64,000 nucleotides of DNA from Alphaproteobacteria bacterium (GCA_018823835.1 JAHJHT010000013.1:682001-746000); one strand, 5' to 3'; counted from the stretch's first letter, positions 47,798 through 57,791 are shown. Program-made: numbers and translations. Notes: generated from the letters alone by a model not told the origin.

Positions 47798-49177
47798 CTA
47801 TTTCCAGCCGCACGCATCGCGGACAACTTTTTCGATCTCCAGAGCGTGGCTGAGGAGGCGTTCGTCTTCGCCGTGGCCAGCGGAAATCAAGATGCTCGTC
47901 GGCATGTTGCCGGCGTCGCGCCCGTTCGGCATCGCCACACCACACAGGTCGAGGATGTTGCCGAGCATGGAATTGCGCAGGGTCTTCACGTTGGTGGCAT
48001 GGAACGTCTCGTCACTGGCTTCCAGCGGCGCGACTTCGGGTGCCGTTATGGGTGTCGTCGGCATGACGAGAAGCGCTGAGCCAACCTGCGCACCGAATTT
48101 CTCGATCAGTTTCCGACGCCCGCGCTGGATGGATAGCAGGTCATTGGCCGTCATTCGCTTGCCGTCAACGATCCGCTTCACAACGCGACGGTCGACAGCG
48201 GCAACCTTGTCACTGTCGATGATGTGGCTGTACTCGTTGTAGGCCTCGGCGGCGGTTAGAGTGCCGTATCTGGCGTTCATCTCGATGATGTCGTCCAGCG
48301 TCTCGATGCGTTCGCGGCGAACCGTAGCGCCCGCTTTCGACAGCGCTTCAAGCGATCGTTCGAAATTTTCGACCACCGCATCGTCGGCATCGTCCAGCAC
48401 CACATTGCGCGGTACGATCAGGGTCAGGGACGAGACAGGGCTGCGGCGCACAGGCGTCGCTACCGCTCCCCGCATTGCCATGTCGAGCAATATACAGTCC
48501 TCGACGGATCGGGCCAGGGGACCGATTGTGTCGTAGCTGCGCGCCAGCGGAATAAGATCGCTGGAATCGAGACGACCGGTGCTTGTCTTGTACCCGACGA
48601 CACCGTTGAAGGCGGCGGGAATGCGTACCGAGCCGCCTGTATCGGAGCCGACCGCGCAAGGCACCAGGCGCCCCGCCACGGCCACGCCCGAACCCGAGGA
48701 GGAGCCGCCCGGCGAATGCGGTGTCTTGCGGTTGTTGGGATTCAGGGGCGTTCCGAAATGGGGATTGAGTCCGAGCCCGGAATAGGCAAGTTCCGTCATG
48801 TTGAGTTTGCCCACCGAAACCATACCGGCGGCAGTGGCCATGGCCACGCAGGCTTGGTCCGTCTTGGCGGGACTCTCACCAAAGAGCGTTGATCCGGCGG
48901 TCGTCGGCGAACCCGCCACGTCGAACAAGTCCTTCCAGGCGATGGGAACGCCGTCGAGCGGCGACAGCGGAGCGCCTACTTCGTAGCGCCCTTGAGCCTT
49001 CTTCGCCTCTTGCCGCGCGCGGGTCGCGTTTACACTGATGAAGATGTTGTCGCCCTTGGCGTCGGCTATTCGCTCCAACACACATTCGACCAATTCTACC
49101 GGGCTCGCCTCTCCCGAACGGTAGGCGAGAGCAATGCCCGCCGCTGTACGGTTGGCGATGTCATCGATGTTGCTCAC
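47798..49177 (-). CDS. Amidase (amidase signature family)
   Basis: Hydrolyses amides to carboxylate and ammonia with a Ser-Ser-Lys triad. The 459-residue product has Lys82 (AWKDLFD), the serine-rich signature GGSSSGSGVAVA (about 157-168) and nucleophile Ser in GSDTGGSVRIPAA (about 183). In this setting it may act as a half-amidase on a monoamide left by ring opening. It is the first gene of the set that also holds the CMD, dehydrogenase, carbamoylase and dihydropyrimidinase genes. A 277-base gap separates it from potA. Confidence 0.9.
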   Translation of the reverse strand: MSNIDDIANRTAAGIALAYRSGEASPVELVECVLERIADAKGDNIFISVNATRARQEAKKAQGRYEVGAPLSPLDGVPIAWKDLFDVAGSPTTAGSTLFGESPAKTDQACVAMATAAGMVSVGKLNMTELAYSGLGLNPHFGTPLNPNNRKTPHSPGGSSSGSGVAVAGRLVPCAVGSDTGGSVRIPAAFNGVVGYKTSTGRLDSSDLIPLARSYDTIGPLARSVEDCILLDMAMRGAVATPVRRSPVSSLTLIVPRNVVLDDADDAVVENFERSLEALSKAGATVRRERIETLDDIIEMNARYGTLTAAEAYNEYSHIIDSDKVAAVDRRVVKRIVDGKRMTANDLLSIQRGRRKLIEKFGAQVGSALLVMPTTPITAPEVAPLEASDETFHATNVKTLRNSMLGNILDLCGVAMPNGRDAGNMPTSILISAGHGEDERLLSHALEIEKVVRDACGWK

Positions 49178-49454
49178 GTCTAGCTCCTGCTTTTATTGGC
49201 GTGCTCTCGATCGCACTATTTCCACCACTGCTGGCAGGGCCTGCAGCCCAGCCTTGCTGGCCGTGGAAGTCGGGCTACTGAACGCGTCGGTTGACCAAGG
49301 TGGTTCGCAGCCGAGGCTCCTCCAGGCACAATAAATCTCCCTCACACTCAGCCGCTCGGCCGGGCGCGTTCATAGCGTCACACCTGTTTTCGATCGTCCT
49401 TGTTCTTCTGCGCCGTCAGCAGATCATCGATGGCGCGCGGTCATGCTTCGCTTG
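49178..49454. other. Intergenic region between potA-like and amidase genes
   Basis: 277 bases with no convincing coding frame. Both neighbours point left. It probably carries the promoter of the amidase to dihydropyrimidinase operon, but I could not pick elements reliably. Confidence 0.45.
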
Positions 49455-50639
49455 CTAGTGGCCTCCATCGAGATAGGAATCGCCAGCACCGCCGGTGTCG
49501 ACCTTGCTCAGCACATGAATGTCTTCAGGATTCCAGGTCGCCACGACCGGGTCGCCCGTTTCGACCGGTTCGGCGAAAAAGGCCCGGTCGGACACGTTCG
49601 CAACGAACTCGTCGCCCTCGGCCCTGAGCGTGACCTTGACGTAGCTGCCCTGATACTCGGTCGCCTCGACGATTCCGGCGATTGAATTCGCACCGACGGA
49701 CGACGCCTCGTCGCCACGCCGGATGGTGACCTGATCACGTCGCACCGCAATCGAGAGCTTCGAACCGACTGTTGCGGAACTGTCATTCAACTTGACCTCA
49801 AACGTCGATCCGGCTTCCGACTTCAGCGTGCCTGCTCCGCCAGCATTGCTCTCGACTGTGCCGGTCAGGACATTCTGTCCTCCCATGAACCGCGCCACAT
49901 AGGGCGTCTTGGGTCGGTTGTAGATGGTGTTGGCGTTGTCGGCCTGGTCGATGCGACCGGTATCCATGACCACCACCATATCGGCCAGTGCAATCGCCTC
50001 CGGCTGGGTGTGGGTCACATGGACGAATGTGATGCCCAGTTCGTCCTGAAGACTTTTCAATTCGCCACGCATCTTGAGGCGCAGGAACTCGTCCAGCGCC
50101 GACAGCGGCTCGTCGAGGAGCAGCACTTTCGGGTTGGTAATCAGCGAGCGCGCCAATGCCACGCGCTGCTGTTGGCCGCCGGACAGTTGCGCCGGCATGC
50201 GATCCTTCAGGTGGTCGAGTTGCACCCGCTCCAGCATCTCGAGTGCCTTGCCCCGGCGCTCTTCCTTCCCGACATTTCTCATCTTTAGGTAGAAGGCGAC
50301 GTTGTCGAGGATCGAAAGATGCGGGAACAGCGCGTAGCTCTGGAACATCATGGCCGTTCCGCGCTCGACGGGCGGCTTTCCGACCACCATGTCTTCCCCA
50401 ATGAAGATTTCACCCGAGGTTGGTGTCTCGTGACCGGCAATCATGCGCAGGATGGTGGTCTTGCCGCAGCCCGAAGGTCCCAGCAAGCAGCAGTAGGAGC
50501 CATGCGGAATTGTCAGGTCGATGCTCTCGACGGCATAGGCATTTCCAAATTTCTTGGTCACGCCGACAAGTCGGATTTCGCCGCTTTCCCGCGTTCCGGC
50601 GGCGGTGTCGGGTGTGGCTTTTGCTGTCATTGTGTTCAT
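49455..50639 (-). CDS. Spermidine/putrescine-type ABC transporter ATPase (PotA-like)
   Basis: ATPase subunit of a type I importer. The 394-residue product has Walker A GPSGCGKTT, signature LSGGQQQRVALARSL, Walker B VLLLDEP, and a C-terminal TOBE region of about 120 residues. The start ATG overlaps the permease stop by 4 bases (ATGA). Substrate is not polyamine by necessity: the neighbours suggest the imide/hydantoin compound processed by the surrounding enzymes. Confidence 0.9.
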   Translation of the reverse strand: MNTMTAKATPDTAAGTRESGEIRLVGVTKKFGNAYAVESIDLTIPHGSYCCLLGPSGCGKTTILRMIAGHETPTSGEIFIGEDMVVGKPPVERGTAMMFQSYALFPHLSILDNVAFYLKMRNVGKEERRGKALEMLERVQLDHLKDRMPAQLSGGQQQRVALARSLITNPKVLLLDEPLSALDEFLRLKMRGELKSLQDELGITFVHVTHTQPEAIALADMVVVMDTGRIDQADNANTIYNRPKTPYVARFMGGQNVLTGTVESNAGGAGTLKSEAGSTFEVKLNDSSATVGSKLSIAVRRDQVTIRRGDEASSVGANSIAGIVEATEYQGSYVKVTLRAEGDEFVANVSDRAFFAEPVETGDPVVATWNPEDIHVLSKVDTGGAGDSYLDGGH

Positions 50640-51472
50640 TTTCCGCGGGACCGCTTGCGTTGGATGAAGAGGATGGACGAGAGCGCGATGGCAATGACCA
50701 GAAACGAGATGATGGTTGTGACGGTGCCGAGCGCATACAGAGCCGGCGATGTCACATTGGTCGTCATCGTCCATATCTCGAGCGGGAGCGTGTTCTTCGA
50801 CCCGACCGTGAGCCAGCTTCTGGGGAATTCGTCGTAGGAAAGCGTGAAGCCGAATAGCGCGACGGCGATCATGCCCGGGAAAACAATCGGAACAACGACT
50901 TCCTTGACCGTCTGCCACTTGCTGGCACCAAGGTCGTAGGCCGCCTCCTCATAAGACGGATTCAGGCGTCCGAGGACGGCAAACATGATGAGCAGCCCGA
51001 AAGGCAAGGCCCAGGAAAGATGCGCGCCGAGGCCCGAGGTGTTCCACGACGCCGAAAGACCGAGATACCGGAAGGTCACAATCGTTCCGATCGACAGAAC
51101 GAGCCCGGGCACGATCAGGCTGGCTATCGCCGTGTAGAAGATCAACGTCGCGCCCTTGAACCGGCGACGGAACGCGAAACCTGCCGTCACGGAGATCAAG
51201 ACGGTGAGCACCATCACCACCAGTGCCAGAGGCAGCGAGCGGTTAAATGCTCCTACCACGTCGCCTGTGCGGCGCGGGTTGAACAGCTCGTCAAACCACA
51301 TCAGCGAGGGGTCGCGCAGCGGGAAGACCAAGGACGCAGAAGGACCCTGGAACGAAAGCACAAGCACTGCCAGCATGGGCCCGTAAAGAAAGATCACGAA
51401 CAGCGTGAACAACAGGGCCAGGACGTAGAATGTCCAGGGCCGAGATCCGTATGAGGGCGAAGCGGAGGACAT
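50636..51472 (-). CDS. PotC-like ABC transporter permease
   Basis: Membrane subunit with about six helices. The 278-residue product has the EAA-type coupling motif SYEEAAYDLGASKWQTVKEVVVPIVFPGM (about 173-200). The start lies 4 bases after the potB-like stop and its end overlaps the ATPase start by 4 bases, so the genes are tightly coupled. Confidence 0.9.
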   Translation of the reverse strand: MSSASPSYGSRPWTFYVLALLFTLFVIFLYGPMLAVLVLSFQGPSASLVFPLRDPSLMWFDELFNPRRTGDVVGAFNRSLPLALVVMVLTVLISVTAGFAFRRRFKGATLIFYTAIASLIVPGLVLSIGTIVTFRYLGLSASWNTSGLGAHLSWALPFGLLIMFAVLGRLNPSYEEAAYDLGASKWQTVKEVVVPIVFPGMIAVALFGFTLSYDEFPRSWLTVGSKNTLPLEIWTMTTNVTSPALYALGTVTTIISFLVIAIALSSILFIQRKRSRGK

Positions 51473-51476
51473 GGTC

Positions 51477-52352
51477 TTACCTCACCAGTTCCTTGCGCAC
51501 ATCCACCAGCCGGAAAATCGAAGCGGCGATCAGGAGCACGATGATGAGAAGGATCACGGCGTTGGCGGCCGCGCGCGGATAGTTCAAGAACTGCAGATCA
51601 TTGAATATGCCGGATGTGGCGGATCCCGAAAGGCCGCCGCTCATGACAGTGACGACGAAGAAGTCGCCCATCACAAGCGTCACTACGAACAGTGCGCCGA
51701 GCGCGATGCCTGTTTTCGACAACGGGAGGACCACGTTCCAGATCACGCCCCAGCGGCTGGCTCCGGCATCGACCGCAGCCTCAAGAAGCGACTTGTCGAT
51801 GCGCGCCATCGAATTGAAGATTGGGACGATCATGAAAAGGGTGAAGAGGTGCACATAGGCGACGACGACCGAGAAGTCGGAATAGAGCAGCCATTCGATC
51901 GGCTGGTCTATAACGCCGGTATTTAGAAGAGCGCTGTTGATCAGCCCTTCCTTGCCCAGCACGGGTCGCCAGGAGATCATTCGGATGATGTTGGAGGTCC
52001 AGAACGGGACGGTGCAGACCAGGAACAGCCCGATTGCCGTCAACAGGTTGCGGACGTGGAACACAAGGAAATAGGCAATCCAGAAGCCGAGTGCGAAGGT
52101 GATCGCCAGCACGATCAGGGTGAACTTCAGCGTCGATTGGTAGAGCGTCCAGGTCGTCGGGTTGGTTAGGAGATCGACATAGTTCTTGAGTGTGAAGTCG
52201 GGGACGATGCCGACCAACATCTGGTATCGGAAGAAGCTCACCAGCACCACAAGCCCCACCGGGACGACGAAGAATAATGTGAGCACGACGGTCAGCGGCG
52301 CGACCTGCAGGTAGGTTGGCAGCATCGATCGTGAAGGTGGCGCGGGTGTCAT
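51477..52352 (-). CDS. PotB-like ABC transporter permease
   Basis: The other membrane subunit, 291 residues, about six helices. It has the EAA-type motif KSLLEAAVDAGASRWGVIWNVVLPL (about 188-212). It precedes the PotC-like gene by 4 bases and follows the binding protein gene by 82 bases, where a GC hairpin lies. Together the four genes form a full importer. Confidence 0.9.
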   Translation of the reverse strand: MTPAPPSRSMLPTYLQVAPLTVVLTLFFVVPVGLVVLVSFFRYQMLVGIVPDFTLKNYVDLLTNPTTWTLYQSTLKFTLIVLAITFALGFWIAYFLVFHVRNLLTAIGLFLVCTVPFWTSNIIRMISWRPVLGKEGLINSALLNTGVIDQPIEWLLYSDFSVVVAYVHLFTLFMIVPIFNSMARIDKSLLEAAVDAGASRWGVIWNVVLPLSKTGIALGALFVVTLVMGDFFVVTVMSGGLSGSATSGIFNDLQFLNYPRAAANAVILLIIVLLIAASIFRLVDVRKELVR

Positions 52353-52392
52353 ATCCTACCTTAAATCCGGAGCCGTTGCCGGGCGAAGGTCC

Positions 52393-52414
52393 GGACGGCG
52401 CGGTGGCGCCGCCC
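52393..52414 (-). terminator. GC-rich stem-loop between binding-protein and permease genes
   Basis: On the gene strand GGGCGGCGC and GCGCCGTCC form a 9-bp stem with one G-U pair and loop CACC, with no T run. Hairpins at this place often stabilise the binding-protein message and limit permease expression; this role is inferred by analogy. Confidence 0.5.
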
Positions 52415-52434
52415 GGTTGTTTCAATTTGCGTTA

Positions 52435-53721
52435 TCAGGCCGCGTTGAATTCGTTCCACTTGGCGTAGAGGAACTCTGCTTCGTCCGGCAGGTTGTTCCA
52501 GACAGCCACCTTGGAGAAGCGTTCCTCGTAGGATCCGCCGTCGCGAACTTCGCCTGCCGAGTTGGTCTTCTCTCCAGTCGGGCTCGTGATGTCGGCGGTT
52601 GCGGCCTTGCCTTCGTAGAAGAAGCCGCGCTCGTTCTCCGACAGTGCCGCCATCGCCGTGGCCGGGTTGGAGCTATAATAGCCCTGCTTTGCAATGAAGC
52701 CGCCGACCCAGCCGGAATTGTACCAGTTGAGATACTCGTAGGCGGCGTCGCGCTTCAGGCCTTCAAGGTGGGCAAGCATGCCCAGTCCGTTGCCCCAGCC
52801 ACGATAGCCTTCCTTCAAAGGCTGATACACGCACTTGACGCCCTGGGCCTTGACCGCCGTAACGGCTGGCGACCACATGGACTGGATGACCACCTCGCCC
52901 GACGCCATGAGGTTGACGCTTTCGTCGAATGTGCTCCAGAGGGCGCGGAAATGCCCGTCTTTCTTCAGTTCGATCAGCTTGGCGATCGTAGCGGTCAATT
53001 CGTCCTGGGTAGGATTGCCCTTGTCCCCATAAGTGAGCAGGCCGGCTGACTCGCAGGCCATCATGGCGTCCATGATGCCGTTGGTCGGAATGTTCTGAAT
53101 GGCGGTCTTGCCCTTGAAGTCCGCCGAGATCAGGTCGGCCCAGCTCGATATTTCGCGTCCCACCAGGTCTGGCCGGATGCCCAGCGTATCGGCGTTGTAG
53201 ACGCCTGGGCAGAAGTTTGCCCATTCCGTCACGCCGCCGGCAAAGCCGTTGGTGTCCATGCCTTCGCGGTAGATGTACTCGAACGGCGAGTCGCCCTGTC
53301 GCGACGCTTCCTTGCCGCCGAACTTCCCTTCCGTATAGAGCGGCGTCAACTCGCCCCAGTTCTTGATCTTTGCAATCTCGATCCCCTGCAATGCGCCCTG
53401 CGGGACCGCGACCTTGCTTTGCCATATCTCGAGGTCGGCGATATCAAGCGACTTCGGATCCTGAACGAGGCGATTGAGTAGGCCCGGATGATCGACAACC
53501 GACATTTCTACCTTGAATCCGAGATCCTGCGTAGCCTGTCGGGCAATATCGGGAAGCGTAGAATACGACATCCCGGTGTGCATGAGGGTCACGTCCTTGA
53601 GGTTCTGGGCCCAGACCATAGGGAAGCCAGTGACGGCTGTTGCGCCTGCGACTGCCGCACCGCCCTTGAGCACCGAACGTCGCGAAACCCTTCCGTTGAG
53701 TAGTCCACCTGTTTTCTTCAT
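52435..53721 (-). CDS. PotD-like substrate-binding protein with Tat-type signal
   Basis: Periplasmic receptor of the importer. The 428-residue product starts with a twin-arginine signal (SRRSVLKGG at about 12-20, followed by a hydrophobic Ala-rich segment) and cleavage near VWA-Q. The rest matches family 1 (PotD/PotF-type) binding proteins. GGGAGA stands before the ATG. The Tat signal implies export after folding. A 198-base gap, with the palindrome TTCACGTGAA at 53748-53757, separates it from hyuB. Confidence 0.88.
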   Translation of the reverse strand: MKKTGGLLNGRVSRRSVLKGGAAVAGATAVTGFPMVWAQNLKDVTLMHTGMSYSTLPDIARQATQDLGFKVEMSVVDHPGLLNRLVQDPKSLDIADLEIWQSKVAVPQGALQGIEIAKIKNWGELTPLYTEGKFGGKEASRQGDSPFEYIYREGMDTNGFAGGVTEWANFCPGVYNADTLGIRPDLVGREISSWADLISADFKGKTAIQNIPTNGIMDAMMACESAGLLTYGDKGNPTQDELTATIAKLIELKKDGHFRALWSTFDESVNLMASGEVVIQSMWSPAVTAVKAQGVKCVYQPLKEGYRGWGNGLGMLAHLEGLKRDAAYEYLNWYNSGWVGGFIAKQGYYSSNPATAMAALSENERGFFYEGKAATADITSPTGEKTNSAGEVRDGGSYEERFSKVAVWNNLPDEAEFLYAKWNEFNAA

Positions 53722-53919
53722 TTCAGTTCTCCCATTGCATATGCGTTTTCACGTGAACCGGATAACGCCTTGATCTGCATGCCGAGTTGTCCCGGTCTTG
53801 TTAGCCAAATCGAATGACGCGCGTCGTCCGATATCTGCTGCCCGTACACCGTCACTATCCCTTGCGGAGACAGCATCGGCAAATGAAATCCCGCAGCTTG
53901 GCCGCAGAACTTCAGGCGA

Positions 53920-55701
53920 CTAACCGCGCATTCGCTCCGCGCGACGCGCTTTCGTTGCCCCTTCATCGAGTGCCCATCCATAGCCGTCGTCGACCTCCGA
54001 CAGCACCACACCGTAGTCGTCGCGCGCGTGGTCAACCGTGATGAAGCCGTCGAGCACGTCGTCGAGAACTTTGGCCGGTTCGCGCTCCATTGGATCGCCG
54101 TATCCACCACCTGTCGGCGAATAGTAGGTGACGACATCGCCAATCTCGGTGCGCAACCCCGAGAATTTCGCCGGCTGATAGCTATGCTTGCCGGTCTGGG
54201 TGTTCTTGAGCTCCACCTTGCTACAGTGTCCCGGCTTGCCGCCGAATATCCCCCATGGCGCATCCTCGTTGCGGTCGGATTCATGCGTCATGAAACCTGG
54301 CGTGAGATATCGTTGTGACTTCACGACCCCTGCCCCGCCGCGGAACTTGCCGGCTCCTGGAGGTGCATCGTCGCGAACCTCGTATCGATCGCAGACGAGC
54401 GGCAGATGCATGCCGAGGTCTTCGAGCGGATTGTTGCGCGTGTTGCGCATCAGTTCTTCGACCGTGTCGGGTCCGTCCGACAACGGGCGGCCGCCCATCG
54501 CCGCCTCGTTCACCTCGAGAAATACCCAGTAGTCGCCGCTCGGCCGCACGCCGGAATAGGCTGCGAAGGAAAGCACGGCCGCGTTGCCCGCCGTACACTT
54601 GTCGGGCAGCACCGGCGCCAACGCCTTGATGATCAGGTCGCAGAGCCGCTGGATCTGGCTGAAGCGGGCCTCTGCAGCGACCGGCGAAATCGGATTGAAG
54701 ATAGAGCCGAGGGGCGACGTGACCTTTACGGGCCGGAACGAACCTTCGTTCTGCGGGATGTACTCCTCGTGCGTGTAGGTATCGAGAAGCAGCGCCCGGA
54801 AGGCAAAATAGCAGGCGACTTTTGTCGAACCGTCGAAGGGCACGTTGAACGCTGTCGGAACCTGATCGGAGGAGCCGGTCGTGTCTACTTCCACGCCATC
54901 GCCCCGTACGCGCACTGTCACCTTGAGGGGCAGTGTCACGCCACGATTGCGACCATCGTCGTCGAGGAACCCTTCGGCGACATAGTCGCCGTCAGGGATA
55001 TTCTCGATCTCACGACGCAGCATGTTCTCGGTGTAGTCCATCAGCTGCCGCGAAGCCTGCAGGACAGTCTCCTTGCCGTATGTCGCCATGAGTTGCTGAA
55101 AGCGCTGCACGCCGAGTTCGGCCGAGGCAATCTGCGCCTCTAGGTCGCCCATGACGAGGCTGGGAACGCGGGTGTTGTCGCTTATGAACTTCCAAAGCGA
55201 CTCGTTTCGCACACCCTCCTTGTAGAGCAGCAGCCCGTTTAGCAGCATGCCTTCAGCGAAGACGTCGGGAATGTCTATGACCAGTCCGGGCGTCGCCGCG
55301 CCTATGTCGACATGATGCGCGGTATTGGCCGAAAAGCCGACAAGGTCGCCCTCGAAGAACACCGGCATGACAATGCCGATGTCCGGCGAGTGACTGGCGC
55401 CGTAATAGGGGTGGTTGTGGACGACGCAGTCACCTGGCTTCCAGGCGTCGAGGGGCACCGTCTTTTCGATGCCGCGCAGGTAACCCGGCAGCGAGCCGAT
55501 GTGCATGGGCGTGGAGTCGGATTCGCACAAAGTGTTGTAATCACGGTCGAAAAGGCCGGCGCCCAAGTCCTGGCTCTCGCGAATGATCGACGAGTAACTC
55601 ATTCGGTAGAGGACGTTGCCCATCTGCTCAGCGATGGAATGCAGCGCTCCTCCGATAACCTGTAGCGTGATGGGATCGACTGTCTTCTCCATACCGGTCA
55701 T
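53920..55701 (-). CDS. HyuB-type hydantoinase/oxoprolinase subunit B
   Basis: Partner of HyuA in ATP-dependent hydantoin, N-methylhydantoin or 5-oxoproline hydrolysis. The 593-residue product shows the family's DPITLQVIGGALHSIAEQMG opening, the VVHNHPYYGASHSPDIGIVMPVF segment and FDGSTKVACYFAFRAL. The start ATG shares ATGA with the hyuA stop; an ATG at 55692 is an alternative. The substrate is undecided between a hydantoin and an oxoproline-like lactam. Confidence 0.88.
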   Translation of the reverse strand: MTGMEKTVDPITLQVIGGALHSIAEQMGNVLYRMSYSSIIRESQDLGAGLFDRDYNTLCESDSTPMHIGSLPGYLRGIEKTVPLDAWKPGDCVVHNHPYYGASHSPDIGIVMPVFFEGDLVGFSANTAHHVDIGAATPGLVIDIPDVFAEGMLLNGLLLYKEGVRNESLWKFISDNTRVPSLVMGDLEAQIASAELGVQRFQQLMATYGKETVLQASRQLMDYTENMLRREIENIPDGDYVAEGFLDDDGRNRGVTLPLKVTVRVRGDGVEVDTTGSSDQVPTAFNVPFDGSTKVACYFAFRALLLDTYTHEEYIPQNEGSFRPVKVTSPLGSIFNPISPVAAEARFSQIQRLCDLIIKALAPVLPDKCTAGNAAVLSFAAYSGVRPSGDYWVFLEVNEAAMGGRPLSDGPDTVEELMRNTRNNPLEDLGMHLPLVCDRYEVRDDAPPGAGKFRGGAGVVKSQRYLTPGFMTHESDRNEDAPWGIFGGKPGHCSKVELKNTQTGKHSYQPAKFSGLRTEIGDVVTYYSPTGGGYGDPMEREPAKVLDDVLDGFITVDHARDDYGVVLSEVDDGYGWALDEGATKARRAERMRG

Positions 55702-57791
55702 CCCTTATCGCGCTCGATGCGCATGTCGCCGAAGTCGAGCACCGTAGCGAGATAGCCGGGCGGCACGATCGTCGTCGAATTGTGCTGTATCACTAGAGCT
55801 GGACCGTCGATCCTGTCGCCGGCAAGCAGCTTGCCGCGCTGGTAGCGAGGCGTGTCGGCCGCCTCTCCATTGTCGAATACGGTACGCCGCCGGTAGATCT
55901 CGGCCTCTGGCGGGTTTGTTCGGCCGCCCTTGCCAAGCCTCGGCAGCCTGAGCGTTTCCACCTTTACCGTCGCAATCACGCGCAACGTGACCATCTCGGT
56001 CTGCTGATCGCGGAACGCGTGGCCGTAGACTTGCTTATGGGCGTTGTAGAAATTGTCGATGATGACCCCGGCAGTCTGCTTGCCAAGGGCGCCATCCGGA
56101 ACGTCGGCGCGCAGTTCAAAACCCTGGCCAACATAACGGCATTCGGCAACCTGACGGAACTGGCGCTGTCCAGCCGGAATTCCATCGGCGTCGAGCTGCC
56201 GGTTTGCCCGGGCGACAAGATCATCGAGAACAGCGTTGACGCGCCCGAACTCGGCATCGCTGGCATTGTCGAGCACCATCAGCGTCGATTGCGTGTATTC
56301 GTACTGCAGGTCGGTTACCAGCAGGCCGGTTGCGGCGGTAATGCCCGGATGCACCGGCGAGATCACGTCTTTGGCGTGGATGGCTTCGGCGAGTGAAACC
56401 GAGTGCAGCGGGCCAGCGCCACCGAAACCCATAAGCGAGAAATTCCGCGGGTCGACACCCTTCGCGACCGAGTTGGCGTTGATCGCCAGCGCCATGTTGT
56501 TGTTGATGATCTTGAGGATGCCTAGCGCCGCGTCTTCGAGGGACAGCTTGAGCGGCTCGGCAATGTGTTTGCGGATCGCCTTTTCCGACAACGATGCATC
56601 GATGGTCAGGTCGCCGCCAAGGAAGTGCTCCGGATCCATGCGGCCCAGCACCACCTGGGCGTCAGTCACAGTCGGCTCGTCGCCGCCCTTGGCATAGCAT
56701 GCCGGCCCCGGCACCGCGCCCGCCGAGCGCGGACCGACACGGAACGCTCCCCCGGAATCGATGTAGGCGATCGAGCCGCCCCCGGCACCGATCGCATCAA
56801 TGTCGATCATGGGCACCAGCACCGGCAGTCCGGCGACTTCCGTGTCGCGCGGATTCTTGATACGCAGCTCGCCGTTTTCGATCACCGATATGTCGGCCGA
56901 CGTACCGCCGATATCGATGGTGATGATGTTGTTCTTGTCGCTGTGTTCGCCGGTCCAGCGGCCACCGATAACCCCGCCGGCGGGGCCTGAAAGAAGCAGT
57001 CCGATCGGCAGTTCGCTCGAATTCTCGATCGTCGATATGCCGCCGTTGGACTGCATGATGCGAACCATCGCATCGATACCGTTGGCACGCAGCCGGCCCT
57101 CCAGATTTCTGAGATAGGCTGACGTTCTGGGGCCGATATAGGCATTCATCGCAGCGCTGGAGAAACGCTCATACTCGCGGATCGTGTTCACCACGTCGGA
57201 CGAGGCGGATACGAAGGCGTCGGGAAGGATCGACTTCACGATTTCCTTGGCACGCTGCTCGTGCTCGTTGTTGAGAAACGAGAAGAGGAATGCGACGATC
57301 ACCGCATCCATGCCCCGCTTGGCGAAAAGTTCCGCTGCGTGCTTCACCTCGTCTTCAGCGAGGGGAACCTCGATGTCGCCCGTGGGCGGCATGATGCGTT
57401 CGCTCACCACCAGTCGGTCGCGCCGCCGGACCAGCGGTTTTGACTGCCAGGGCAGATCGAACTGCAGAGAGAAATTGTGAGGCCGCTTGTGTCGGGCCAT
57501 GTGCATGATATCGCGAAAGCCTCGCGTCGTGATCATGCCGACCTTTGCACCCTGGCGCTCGATCACCATGTTGGTGGCGACCGTGGTGCCGTGAAAAACC
57601 GCATCGATCTCGCCGGGCTTGACGCCTGCCAGGCCACAGACTTTCAGGATTCCCTGGACGACACCTTCGGATTGGTCGTTGGGCGTGCTCGATACCTTCG
57701 TGACGACGACTTGGGCGTCAGCGCCAGGCTCGGACCGCTCGAGCACGATGTCGGTGAAGGTTCCCCCGACGTCGACGCCGACGCGGATCAT
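55698..57791 (-). CDS. HyuA-type hydantoinase/oxoprolinase subunit A
   Basis: ATP-binding subunit of the actin/hsp70-like fold. The 697-residue product has the phosphate motif VDVGGTFTDIV (about 5-15), a later DIGGTSADISVI (about 298-309) and GGGSIAYIDSGGAFRVGPRSAGA. It overlaps hyuB by 4 bases. I took the ATG at 57791 rather than a TTG two codons earlier. With the carbamoylsarcosine amidase-like gene it could convert N-methylhydantoin to sarcosine. It is divergent from the LysR gene. Confidence 0.88.
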   Translation of the reverse strand: MIRVGVDVGGTFTDIVLERSEPGADAQVVVTKVSSTPNDQSEGVVQGILKVCGLAGVKPGEIDAVFHGTTVATNMVIERQGAKVGMITTRGFRDIMHMARHKRPHNFSLQFDLPWQSKPLVRRRDRLVVSERIMPPTGDIEVPLAEDEVKHAAELFAKRGMDAVIVAFLFSFLNNEHEQRAKEIVKSILPDAFVSASSDVVNTIREYERFSSAAMNAYIGPRTSAYLRNLEGRLRANGIDAMVRIMQSNGGISTIENSSELPIGLLLSGPAGGVIGGRWTGEHSDKNNIITIDIGGTSADISVIENGELRIKNPRDTEVAGLPVLVPMIDIDAIGAGGGSIAYIDSGGAFRVGPRSAGAVPGPACYAKGGDEPTVTDAQVVLGRMDPEHFLGGDLTIDASLSEKAIRKHIAEPLKLSLEDAALGILKIINNNMALAINANSVAKGVDPRNFSLMGFGGAGPLHSVSLAEAIHAKDVISPVHPGITAATGLLVTDLQYEYTQSTLMVLDNASDAEFGRVNAVLDDLVARANRQLDADGIPAGQRQFRQVAECRYVGQGFELRADVPDGALGKQTAGVIIDNFYNAHKQVYGHAFRDQQTEMVTLRVIATVKVETLRLPRLGKGGRTNPPEAEIYRRRTVFDNGEAADTPRYQRGKLLAGDRIDGPALVIQHNSTTIVPPGYLATVLDFGDMRIERDKG

